Assembly: GCF_019929185.1 (NCBI RefSeq)
Contig: NZ_JAHZPC010000001.1
Location: 62,001 to 126,000, forward strand
Source of the DNA: Streptococcus parasanguinis
GTDB taxonomy: Bacteria > Bacillota > Bacilli > Lactobacillales > Streptococcaceae
Direction of reading: 5' to 3'
DNA length: 64,000 nucleotides
Under the pieces are notes generated by a model. The model made no database searches. It was not told where the DNA came from and saw only the letters and a list, made by a program, of their open reading frames with translations. The translations under genes were made by a program, and so were the position numbers. How positions within the stretch are numbered: the stretch's first letter is position 1; every line of letters begins with the position of its first letter. This document shows positions 58,249-64,000 of the stretch, in pieces.

Positions 58249-58749
58249 ATGAGTGAAGCAATTATTGCTAAAAAAGCGGAACTTGTTGACGTGGTAGCTG
58301 AAAAAATGAAAGCTGCTGCATCAATCGTCGTTGTAGATTCTCGCGGTTTGACAGTTGAGCAAGATACAGTTCTCCGTCGCAACCTTCGCGGAAGCGAAGT
58401 TGAGTTTAAAGTTATCAAAAACTCAATCTTGCGTCGTGCAGCTGAAAAAGCTGGTCTTGAAGATCTTGCATCTGTATTCGTTGGACCTTCTGCAGTAGCA
58501 TTTTCTAACGAAGATGTTATCGCACCTGCGAAAATCTTGAACGATTTTGCAAAAGACGCTGAAGCACTTGAAATCAAAGGTGGTGCAATCGAAGGCGCTG
58601 TCGCATCTAAAGAAGAGATTCTTGCACTTGCAACTCTTCCAAACCGCGAAGGACTTCTTTCTATGCTCCTTTCTGTACTTCAAGCGCCAGTGCGCAACGT
58701 TGCTCTTGCAGTCAAAGCGGTTGCAGACAACAAAGAAGACGCAGCTTAA
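58249..58749 (+). CDS. rplJ: 50S ribosomal protein L10
   Basis: 166 residues ([20 protein letters not shown] ...). Anchors the L7/L12 stalk to 23S rRNA. The start is ATG 58249 after GGAGGTG; an upstream in-frame codon lies within the leader. High codon bias. Its own leader allows autoregulation. Confidence 0.97.
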   Translation: MSEAIIAKKAELVDVVAEKMKAAASIVVVDSRGLTVEQDTVLRRNLRGSEVEFKVIKNSILRRAAEKAGLEDLASVFVGPSAVAFSNEDVIAPAKILNDFAKDAEALEIKGGAIEGAVASKEEILALATLPNREGLLSMLLSVLQAPVRNVALAVKAVADNKEDAA

Positions 58750-58823
58750 TCTTAAGCTACGCAGCGTAGCCTAGCTACAAAAAAATAAAACATAAAATTA
58801 AAACTTATTTGGAGGAAATAACA

Positions 58824-59192
58824 ATGGCATTGAACATTGAAAACATTATTGCTGAAATTAAAGAAGCTTCAATCCTTGAATTGAACGACCTTGTAAAAGC
58901 TATCGAAGAAGAATTTGGTGTAACTGCAGCTGCTCCTGTAGCTGTTGCTGCAGCTGGTGCTGCTGACGCTGGTGCTGCTAAAGATTCATTCGATATCGAA
59001 TTGACATCTGCAGGCGACAAGAAAGTCGGCGTTATCAAAGTTGTACGTGAAATCACTGGTCTTGGTCTTAAAGAAGCTAAAGAACTTGTTGATGGTGCAC
59101 CTGGCGTTATCAAAGAAGGTGTTGCTACAGCTGAAGCTGAAGAAATCAAAGCTAAATTGGAAGAAGCTGGAGCTTCAGTTACTCTTAAATAA
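58824..59192 (+). CDS. rplL: 50S ribosomal protein L7/L12
   Basis: 122 residues: N-terminal dimerisation domain, Ala-rich hinge ([17 protein letters not shown]) and C-terminal factor-binding domain ([20 protein letters not shown]). The start is ATG 58824, after GGAGG. The TTG 15 bases upstream is part of the RBS region. Cotranscribed with rplJ. Confidence 0.98.
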   Translation: MALNIENIIAEIKEASILELNDLVKAIEEEFGVTAAAPVAVAAAGAADAGAAKDSFDIELTSAGDKKVGVIKVVREITGLGLKEAKELVDGAPGVIKEGVATAEAEEIKAKLEEAGASVTLK

Positions 59193-59213
59193 TAGAGTTT
59201 CCAATCAAAATCA

Positions 59214-59243
59214 AAACCGAGGTTTAGGCCTCGGTTTTTTTTG
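59214..59243 (+). terminator. terminator after rplL
   Basis: ACCGAGG (59217-59223) with CCTCGGT (59230-59236), then a long T run. Confidence 0.92.
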
Positions 59244-59382
59244 TCGTTGAAAATAATGATAATAGAATGTGAATAGAGGGCTTTTATAAAGCTAACATGT
59301 GTAGCTCTCTTTATTTTCTCTAAACCTACTAAATAGTGCAGTTTTAATGATGTTACAATGATTTTACATTTGCTATATTCCC

Positions 59383-59411
59383 TTGAGATGTTGCTAATTT
59401 GTTGCTATAAT
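59383..59411 (+). promoter_or_regulatory. promoter of tandem lipoprotein 1
   Basis: TTGAGA (59383-59388), 17-nt spacer, TATAAT (59406-59411). Confidence 0.8.
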
Positions 59412-59442
59412 GGCTATAAATCATATCATAATGGAGAAGATG

Positions 59443-59886
59443 ATGAAAAATTTTAAACGTCTTTTGTTAGCTGTTGTAGCTGTCTTTGCAGCCGTCCTTT
59501 TGGTAGCCTGTGGCGCTAAAAGCGATAATGGGACTTACGTGTTTGAGCCTACTAAAGATGAAATCAAAGAAATTATGCCAAGTGAATTTCAATCTTTGAT
59601 AGGTGATAATTACTCATTCACTATTTCTATTACAATTAAGGATAAGAAAGGTGAGATGAAAGTAGACACGAATGCAGGTGGTCAAAATGTTAATCAAGTG
59701 ATTGAGTTGGAAGTAGACCAAAAAGCTAAAACTCTTGTCTCAGAAAATGAGTATGGGAAAGCGGAAATTACTTATCAAGTTTCAGGAAATGTGTTAACGA
59801 TTAAGGATGTGAAGAATTCGTTAATGGGTGACACAGACATGTTTAATAACTATATGAAAATTGCTAAGTTCAAAAAGGTTAAATAA
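59443..59886 (+). CDS. tandem lipoprotein paralogue 1
   Basis: 147 residues. Lipoprotein signal KNFKRLLLAVVAVFAAVLLVAC, mature start CGAKSDNGTYVF; the rest (about 28-147) is a beta-rich domain with alternating Lys-rich strands (FTISITIKDKKGEMKV, VIELEVDQKAKTLV). First of four paralogues in 2.1 kb, with own promoter and own terminator. Start is ATG 59443, 6 nt after GGAG; the ATG one codon upstream is equally possible. The family is not recognised. Confidence 0.78.
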   Translation: MKNFKRLLLAVVAVFAAVLLVACGAKSDNGTYVFEPTKDEIKEIMPSEFQSLIGDNYSFTISITIKDKKGEMKVDTNAGGQNVNQVIELEVDQKAKTLVSENEYGKAEITYQVSGNVLTIKDVKNSLMGDTDMFNNYMKIAKFKKVK

Positions 59887-59892
59887 TCCATC

Positions 59893-59920
59893 AGGGCGGG
59901 ATTTATATCCTGCCTTTTTA
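59893..59920 (+). terminator. terminator of tandem lipoprotein 1
   Basis: GGCGGGA (59895-59901) with TCCTGCC (59908-59914), then T. Confidence 0.8.
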
Positions 59921-59975
59921 TTTTTCTTTGTTTATGAAAGAAATATTACAAGAATATGACATTTATAATCTTTCA

Positions 59976-60004
59976 TTGCAGTGCATTGAAATTGTTGTTA
60001 TAAT
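59976..60004 (+). promoter_or_regulatory. promoter of tandem lipoprotein 2
   Basis: TTGCAG (59976-59981), 17-nt spacer, TATAAT (59999-60004). Confidence 0.8.
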
Positions 60005-60033
60005 AGGTTTAATCTAACTAAAAAGGAGAAGTT

Positions 60034-60486
60034 ATGAAAAACTTTAAACGTATTCTTTTGGCTGTAGTAGCTGTTTTTGCAGTAGTTCTTTTGGTGGGAT
60101 GTGGTGCCAAAAGTGATAATGGGACTTATGTCTATAAACCTACAAAATCTGAAGTGAAGGAGATCCTTGAAGAACAAGGTGCTCCAAGTTCAAGCGTAGA
60201 TGCATTGATCGACAATGTTAAATTGGAAGTTTCAGTAACCATTAAAGACAAAAAAGGTAGCCTTAAAATTAAAGGTGAAATGATGGGACAAAAAACAGAC
60301 CAATCATTTGATATGAAAGTTGACCAACAAAAGAAAACTCTTCAATCAAAAACAGGTGAAGGTGAAAAGGTTAAATACAAAGTTTCTGGCGATGTATTCA
60401 CTTTTGATTTATCTGGAGAGGAAAGTTCAGATCACGCAGCAGCTTTGGAAATGTTCAAAAACGCTAAATTCAAGCGCACAAAATAA
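60034..60486 (+). CDS. tandem lipoprotein paralogue 2
   Basis: 150 residues. Signal RILLAVVAVFAVVLLVGC, mature start CGAKSDNGTYVYKPTKSE; the same fold as paralogue 1 (LEVSVTIKDKKGSLKI, FDMKVDQQKKTLQS) and C-terminus FKNAKFKRTK. RBS AAAGGAG. Most divergent in the middle. Function unknown. Confidence 0.78.
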   Translation: MKNFKRILLAVVAVFAVVLLVGCGAKSDNGTYVYKPTKSEVKEILEEQGAPSSSVDALIDNVKLEVSVTIKDKKGSLKIKGEMMGQKTDQSFDMKVDQQKKTLQSKTGEGEKVKYKVSGDVFTFDLSGEESSDHAAALEMFKNAKFKRTK

Positions 60487-60493
60487 TACAAGA

Positions 60494-60521
60494 GAAGGGC
60501 AGAGAGTATCTGCTCTTTTTC
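60494..60521 (+). terminator. terminator of tandem lipoprotein 2
   Basis: AGGGCAGA (60496-60503) with TCTGCTCT (60509-60516), then T. Confidence 0.8.
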
Positions 60522-60535
60522 TTCTTTATAATATC

Positions 60536-60564
60536 TTGAATAGGTATTAAAATAATGGTAAAAT
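60536..60564 (+). promoter_or_regulatory. promoter of tandem lipoprotein 3
   Basis: TTGAAT (60536-60541), 17-nt spacer, TAAAAT (60559-60564); almost the same sequence is found before paralogue 4. Confidence 0.8.
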
Positions 60565-60594
60565 CTGATTATAAAGTACATTAGGAGATGAATT

Positions 60595-61044
60595 ATGAAA
60601 AATATTAAACGTATTCTTTTAGCTTTCGTTGCAGTTTTTGCAGCAGTCCTCTTGGTGGCATGTGGTGCCAAAAGTGATAATGGGACTTATGTCTACAAAC
60701 CATCAAAAACTGAACTCAAGAAAATTCTTGAGGAGCAAGGCTTATCAGGTAGTCAATTAGAGTCTATTGGAGACGTTATTAATTTTGAAGTTTCTATTAA
60801 GATCAAAGATTCAAAAGGAACCTTCAGCATCGCGGGTGAAGTCGCTGGTCAAAAGAATGAGCGATCTTATGAAGTCAAAATCGATCAAAAAGAGAAAACA
60901 ATTGCATCAAAAGATGGTAGTGGAGAAAAAATTACATACAAGGTCGATGGTGACTATTTGACATTTGATCTTTCTAAGTTAAGTAATAGCAACCAAGGGG
61001 ATCTTATGATTCTCAAAAACGCTAAACTCAAGCGCACAAAATAA
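60595..61044 (+). CDS. tandem lipoprotein paralogue 3
   Basis: 149 residues. Signal RILLAFVAVFAAVLLVAC, mature start CGAKSDNGTYVYKPSKTE, core strands FEVSIKIKDSKGTFSI and YEVKIDQKEKTIAS, and C-terminus LMILKNAKLKRTK. Its promoter, RBS and 3' region are near-identical to those of paralogue 4, so these two are the most recent duplicates. Confidence 0.78.
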   Translation: MKNIKRILLAFVAVFAAVLLVACGAKSDNGTYVYKPSKTELKKILEEQGLSGSQLESIGDVINFEVSIKIKDSKGTFSIAGEVAGQKNERSYEVKIDQKEKTIASKDGSGEKITYKVDGDYLTFDLSKLSNSNQGDLMILKNAKLKRTK

Positions 61045-61055
61045 AGCGACTGAAG

Positions 61056-61077
61056 AGCGGGGAAACCTGCTTTTTTT
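61056..61077 (+). terminator. terminator of tandem lipoprotein 3
   Basis: AGCGGG with CCTGCT around a GAAA loop (61056-61071), then T run. Confidence 0.75.
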
Positions 61078-61091
61078 CTTTTTAGAATATC

Positions 61092-61120
61092 TTGAATTAG
61101 TATTAAAATAATGGTAAAAT
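61092..61120 (+). promoter_or_regulatory. promoter of tandem lipoprotein 4
   Basis: TTGAAT (61092-61097), 17-nt spacer, TAAAAT (61115-61120). Confidence 0.8.
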
Positions 61121-61149
61121 CTGATTATAAAGTAATTAGGAGATTGATT

Positions 61150-61572
61150 ATGAAAAATATTAAACGACTTGTTTTAGGTTTTGTTGCTATTTTTGCAGTT
61201 TTTCTGTTAGTAGCTTGCGGTGCCAAAAGTGATAACGGGACCTACAAAATGGAAACGAATATTAATCAGTTATTGGGACAAGATTCTGAATCTGAAGTGT
61301 TGAAAGATGCGAAAGTTACCATTGAATTGACTATTAAAGATTCAAAAGGGGAATTAAAAATTATTCAGAAGGTAGCTGGTAATGAAGTACCAATAAAATT
61401 AGATTTAAAAGTTGATCAAAAGGAAAAATCATTAAAACGTTCTTATGGTGATATGGAGTTGAAATACAACATCAAAGGTGATGAATTGACATTTGATTTA
61501 TCTAAATTAAGTTCTAGCGACCAAGCGAACCTTCTTATTCTTAAAAATGCAAAACTCAAGCGCACAAAATAA
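61150..61572 (+). CDS. tandem lipoprotein paralogue 4
   Basis: 140 residues. Signal RLVLGFVAIFAVFLLVAC, mature start CGAKSDNGTYKMETN, a diverged N-terminal insert (INQLLGQDSESEVLKD) then TIELTIKDSKGELKI and LDLKVDQKEKSLKR, ending LLILKNAKLKRTK. The start is ATG 61150 behind TAGGAGA; an in-frame upstream codon at 61111 overlaps the -10 region and is rejected. Confidence 0.78.
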   Translation: MKNIKRLVLGFVAIFAVFLLVACGAKSDNGTYKMETNINQLLGQDSESEVLKDAKVTIELTIKDSKGELKIIQKVAGNEVPIKLDLKVDQKEKSLKRSYGDMELKYNIKGDELTFDLSKLSSSDQANLLILKNAKLKRTK

Positions 61573-61582
61573 AGCGACTGAA

Positions 61583-61604
61583 GAGCGGGGAAACCTGCTC
61601 TTTT
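61583..61604 (+). terminator. terminator of tandem lipoprotein 4
   Basis: GAGCGGG (61583-61589), GAAA loop, CCTGCTC (61594-61600), then TTTT; near-identical to the one after paralogue 3. Confidence 0.75.
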
Positions 61605-61628
61605 GCTTTACTTTCATGGCTGGTTTGG

Positions 61629-61705
61629 TATAATGAATGAGACTACAGATGGGACTGGGGCAGGAATGATTTTCTTTGAAAATGATTTCGTCTCGCTCCC
61701 TCTTT
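61629..61705 (+). promoter_or_regulatory. patA leader: -10 element and attenuator-like hairpin
   Basis: TATAAT at 61629-61634, then in the leader a hairpin with tip ATTTTC (61669-61674), TTT loop, GAAAAT (61678-61683), flanked by imperfect outer arms (GGGACTGGGG region and CGCTCCC) and by TCTTTTCT. In pneumococcus, disruption of a leader terminator raises patAB expression; this hairpin is a candidate equivalent. Confidence 0.6.
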
Positions 61706-61749
61706 TCTGTGTGATCAAGGAAATTATTTATGGAAAAGGAGAATCATCT

Positions 61750-63486
61750 ATGCAATATATTTGGTCTTACTTGAAAAAGTATCCCAAGTGGCTAGCCCTG
61801 AATCTATTTTCGGCCGTCCTTTTTGTCATTGTCAATTTAGGTTTGCCAACGATTTTGGCTCGCATGATTGATGAGGGGATTAACCCACGTGATGTGGATA
61901 GGCTTTATTTCTGGGGCTGGGTCATGTTTGCGATTATTTTGCTAGGGATTGTGGGTCGAATTATCTTATCTTACGCGGTTGGCCAGCTAACGACGACCAT
62001 GGTGCGCGATATGCGCAATGACCTCTATGCCAAGTTACAGGAGTACTCGCATCGTGAGTATGAGCAAATTGGGGTATCGTCATTGGTCACTCGCTTGACT
62101 TCGGACGCATTTGTTTTGATGCAGTTTGCGGATTCTATGTTGAAGATGGGCGTCATCACACCCTTGATGATGGTTTCCAGCGTTCTCTTGATTCTGACAA
62201 CCAGTCCTTCTCTAGCATGGATTGTAGCAGTATCTGTACCCTTTCTTGCCGTCGTTGTCTGGTATGTAGCAGTCAAGACACGTCCACTTTCTGAGAAGCA
62301 ACAAAAGACCCTTGACCATCTCAATCAGTTTGCGCGTGAAAATTTGACAGGTCTCCGAGTGATTCGTGCCTTTGCCCGCGAAGAATTCCAAGAGGATAAA
62401 TTTGCAGCTGAAAATGAAGTCTATGCGGAAAACTCGAATAAATTGTTCAAACTAACTGGTTTGACAGAACCCCTGTTTGTGCAGATCATCATTGCGATGA
62501 TTGTAGCGATTGTCTGGTTTGCCTTGGATCCTCTTCATGACGGTAGTTTGAAAATTGGAGATTTGGTTGCCTTTATTGAGTATAGCTTCCACGCGCTCTT
62601 ATCTTTCCTCTTTTTAGCCAATCTCTTTACTATGTATCCTCGGACTGCGGTTTCTAGCCGTCGACTCAAGGAAATCATGGACATGCCCATTTCGATTGAT
62701 CCGAATGAGAATGGTGTCACAGAGACAGCATCTCGTGGCTATTTGGAATTTGACAATGTCACCTTTGCTTATCCAGGTGAGACGGAGAGTCCAGTTCTTC
62801 ACAACATTTCCTTTCAGGCCAAACCTGGTGAAACAATTGCCTTTATCGGCTCGACGGGTTCTGGGAAATCTTCGCTAGTACAGTTAATTCCTCGATTCTA
62901 TGATGTCACCCTAGGGAAAATTTTGGTCGATGGTGTGGATGTTCGCGACTACAATCTGAAAGCCCTTCGCCAAAAGATTGGTTTTATTCCACAAAAGGCC
63001 TTGCTCTTTACAGGAACCATTGCTGAAAACCTTCGTTATGGGAAAGAAGATGCATCTGTCGAAGAATTAGAACAAGCGGCTGATATTTCCCAAGCCAAGG
63101 AATTTATCGACAGCCGTGAGGAACGCTTCGACACGCATTTAGCAGAAGGTGGTAGCAACCTTTCGGGTGGTCAAAAACAACGCTTATCCATCGCTCGTGC
63201 TGTTGTCAAAGATCCAGATGTCTTTATTTTTGATGATTCCTTCTCTGCCCTAGACTACAAGACGGATGCCACTTTGCGGAAGCGTCTCAAAGAAGTTACA
63301 GGAGATGCGACCGTCTTGATCGTAGCGCAACGTGTGGGAACCATTATGGATGCGGATCAAATTATTGTCTTGGACCAAGGGGAGATCGTCGGTCGAGGAA
63401 CCCACGATGAATTGATGAAAAGCAATGAGATCTATCGTGAAATTGCCAATTCGCAGCTCGATAGTCCATCATTAACAGAGGAATAG
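61750..63486 (+). CDS. patA: PatA-like ABC exporter subunit
   Basis: 578 residues. Six-helix membrane domain (about 1-320), then NBD with Walker A GSTGSGKSS, signature LSGGQKQR and a Walker B in which the expected glutamate is Asp (VFIFDDSFSALD), indicating a degenerate catalytic site as is usual in one half of heterodimeric exporters. Forms the pair with the PatB-like subunit 13 bases downstream; the family exports fluoroquinolones and dyes. The start is ATG 61750 behind AAAAGGAG; an upstream frame covers the leader. Confidence 0.9.
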   Translation: MQYIWSYLKKYPKWLALNLFSAVLFVIVNLGLPTILARMIDEGINPRDVDRLYFWGWVMFAIILLGIVGRIILSYAVGQLTTTMVRDMRNDLYAKLQEYSHREYEQIGVSSLVTRLTSDAFVLMQFADSMLKMGVITPLMMVSSVLLILTTSPSLAWIVAVSVPFLAVVVWYVAVKTRPLSEKQQKTLDHLNQFARENLTGLRVIRAFAREEFQEDKFAAENEVYAENSNKLFKLTGLTEPLFVQIIIAMIVAIVWFALDPLHDGSLKIGDLVAFIEYSFHALLSFLFLANLFTMYPRTAVSSRRLKEIMDMPISIDPNENGVTETASRGYLEFDNVTFAYPGETESPVLHNISFQAKPGETIAFIGSTGSGKSSLVQLIPRFYDVTLGKILVDGVDVRDYNLKALRQKIGFIPQKALLFTGTIAENLRYGKEDASVEELEQAADISQAKEFIDSREERFDTHLAEGGSNLSGGQKQRLSIARAVVKDPDVFIFDDSFSALDYKTDATLRKRLKEVTGDATVLIVAQRVGTIMDADQIIVLDQGEIVGRGTHDELMKSNEIYREIANSQLDSPSLTEE

Positions 63487-63499
63487 AAAGGAGAAGCAG

Positions 63500-64000
63500 A
63501 TGAAACAAGAACAAAACAGTTTTTCTAGACTATGGACTTACTTGAGAGCCTATCGCTTGGAAGTTTGCTTGTCCATTTTCTTAAAAATCCTGAGTGTCGT
63601 CATGAGTGTTATCGAACCCTTTGTTTTGGGGCTTGCCATTACGGAGTTGACAAAAAATCTCATGGATATGGCAAAAGGTCTTGCGGGAGCTGGTCTTAAT
63701 ACCTCCTATATCGCGATCATTATGACGCTCTATCTATTCCGTGGGGTCCTCTATGAGTTGGGATCTTATTATTCCAACTATTTCATGACCAATGCTGTTC
63801 AAAAGACCGTTCAGGACATGCGAAATGATTTGTCTCATAAAATCAACCACATTCCTGTTTCTTATTTTGACCGGCATCAGTTCGGAGATTTGCTGGGACG
63901 TTTTACTAGTGATGTCGAAACCGTCTCGAATGCCTTGCAACAGTCCTTCTTACAAATTGTTAACGCGATCTTTACCTTGCTTTTTGTCATCAGCATGGTA
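63500..64000 (+). CDS. patB: PatB-like ABC exporter subunit, N-terminal part, cut by the window edge
   Basis: First 167 codons, running off the window. ATG 63500 after AAAGGAG. The visible part is the first transmembrane helices and coupling helix (QKTVQDMRNDLSHKINHIPVSYFDRHQFGDLLGRFTSDVETV). The residues remaining in a family member would be about 420, close to the length of the fragment at the window start (418). Confidence 0.88.
   Translation, partial: MKQEQNSFSRLWTYLRAYRLEVCLSIFLKILSVVMSVIEPFVLGLAITELTKNLMDMAKGLAGAGLNTSYIAIIMTLYLFRGVLYELGSYYSNYFMTNAVQKTVQDMRNDLSHKINHIPVSYFDRHQFGDLLGRFTSDVETVSNALQQSFLQIVNAIFTLLFVISMV

Noticed and set aside
58750..58823. Short palindrome GCTACGCAGCGTAGC between rplJ and rplL as a terminator.
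   Set aside because: It lacks a T tract; it may instead tune the stoichiometry between the two genes, but the sequence does not prove this.
1..64000. That the window is a complete circular 64-kb replicon because both edges lie in PatB-like genes.
   Set aside because: It carries single-copy core genes for ribosomal proteins and ClpX, and direct joining of the edges is out of frame.
1..64000. tRNA, rRNA, transposase or phage genes.
   Set aside because: None found on reading both strands; no tRNA cloverleaf or transposase motif noticed, though a dedicated scan was not run.

Overview
The window looks like the chromosome of an oral, low-GC Streptococcus of the mitis/sanguinis/parasanguinis type. 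Supporting signs are the streptococcal gene neighbourhoods (uvrB near mutX; DUF1149-degV-dapB-cca-ABC-F; dfr-small ORF-clpX-engB; glcK-thyA; fruRKA), a CshA-type fibrillar adhesin, a SEC10/PgrA-like surface protein, a WalR/VicR-type box and PatA/PatB-like exporters. The species cannot be fixed from sequence reading alone. I saw no rRNA, tRNA, insertion sequence, prophage or CRISPR array.

Layout. 1-4.7 kb: the 3' part of a PatB-like exporter subunit, a structured RNA (copy 1), and a glutamine-type ABC importer on the minus strand with a hairpin-containing leader. 4.7-14.7 kb: CPBP protease, uvrB, a short AT-rich accessory stretch, small membrane proteins, mutX, an ABC transporter with a tiny membrane protein in front, thioesterase/HAD, PhnA, structured RNA copy 2 and a membrane protein. 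14.7-19.4 kb: a pyrimidine locus with a PyrR attenuator, pyrR and pyrB, followed by two intact but degenerate genes related to carA and carB. 19.4-30 kb: pepT, a Cof hydrolase and a LexA-like repressor on minus; then GNAT, lepA, a lipoprotein, YkgJ, YjjG, rpsP-khpA, MazG, an AT-rich alpha/beta hydrolase, and rimM-trmD. 30-36 kb: PgrA-like surface protein and the fructose operon with a cre site. 36-44.6 kb: DUF1149-degV-dapB-cca-ABC-F-DUF308, glcK, thyA. 44.8-53.5 kb: a giant CshA-type adhesin split by one in-frame TAA. 53.6-59.2 kb: folA, clpX, engB, glucosaminidase, an FNT channel, and rplJ-rplL with an L10 leader. 59.4-61.6 kb: four tandem paralogous lipoprotein genes, each with its own promoter and terminator. 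61.7-64 kb: patA and the start of patB, with a hairpin in the leader.

Most of the window is ordinary core genome. The strongest candidate for something undescribed is the CarA-like/CarB-like pair. The small subunit has lost its glutaminase cysteine, histidine and glutamate. The large subunit is only about half length and has lost several ATP-grasp catalytic residues. Both reading frames are nevertheless intact and overlap by 4 bases. Second-rank signals are the tandem lipoprotein array, the two-copy RNA with compensatory base changes, and the nonsense-split CshA adhesin.
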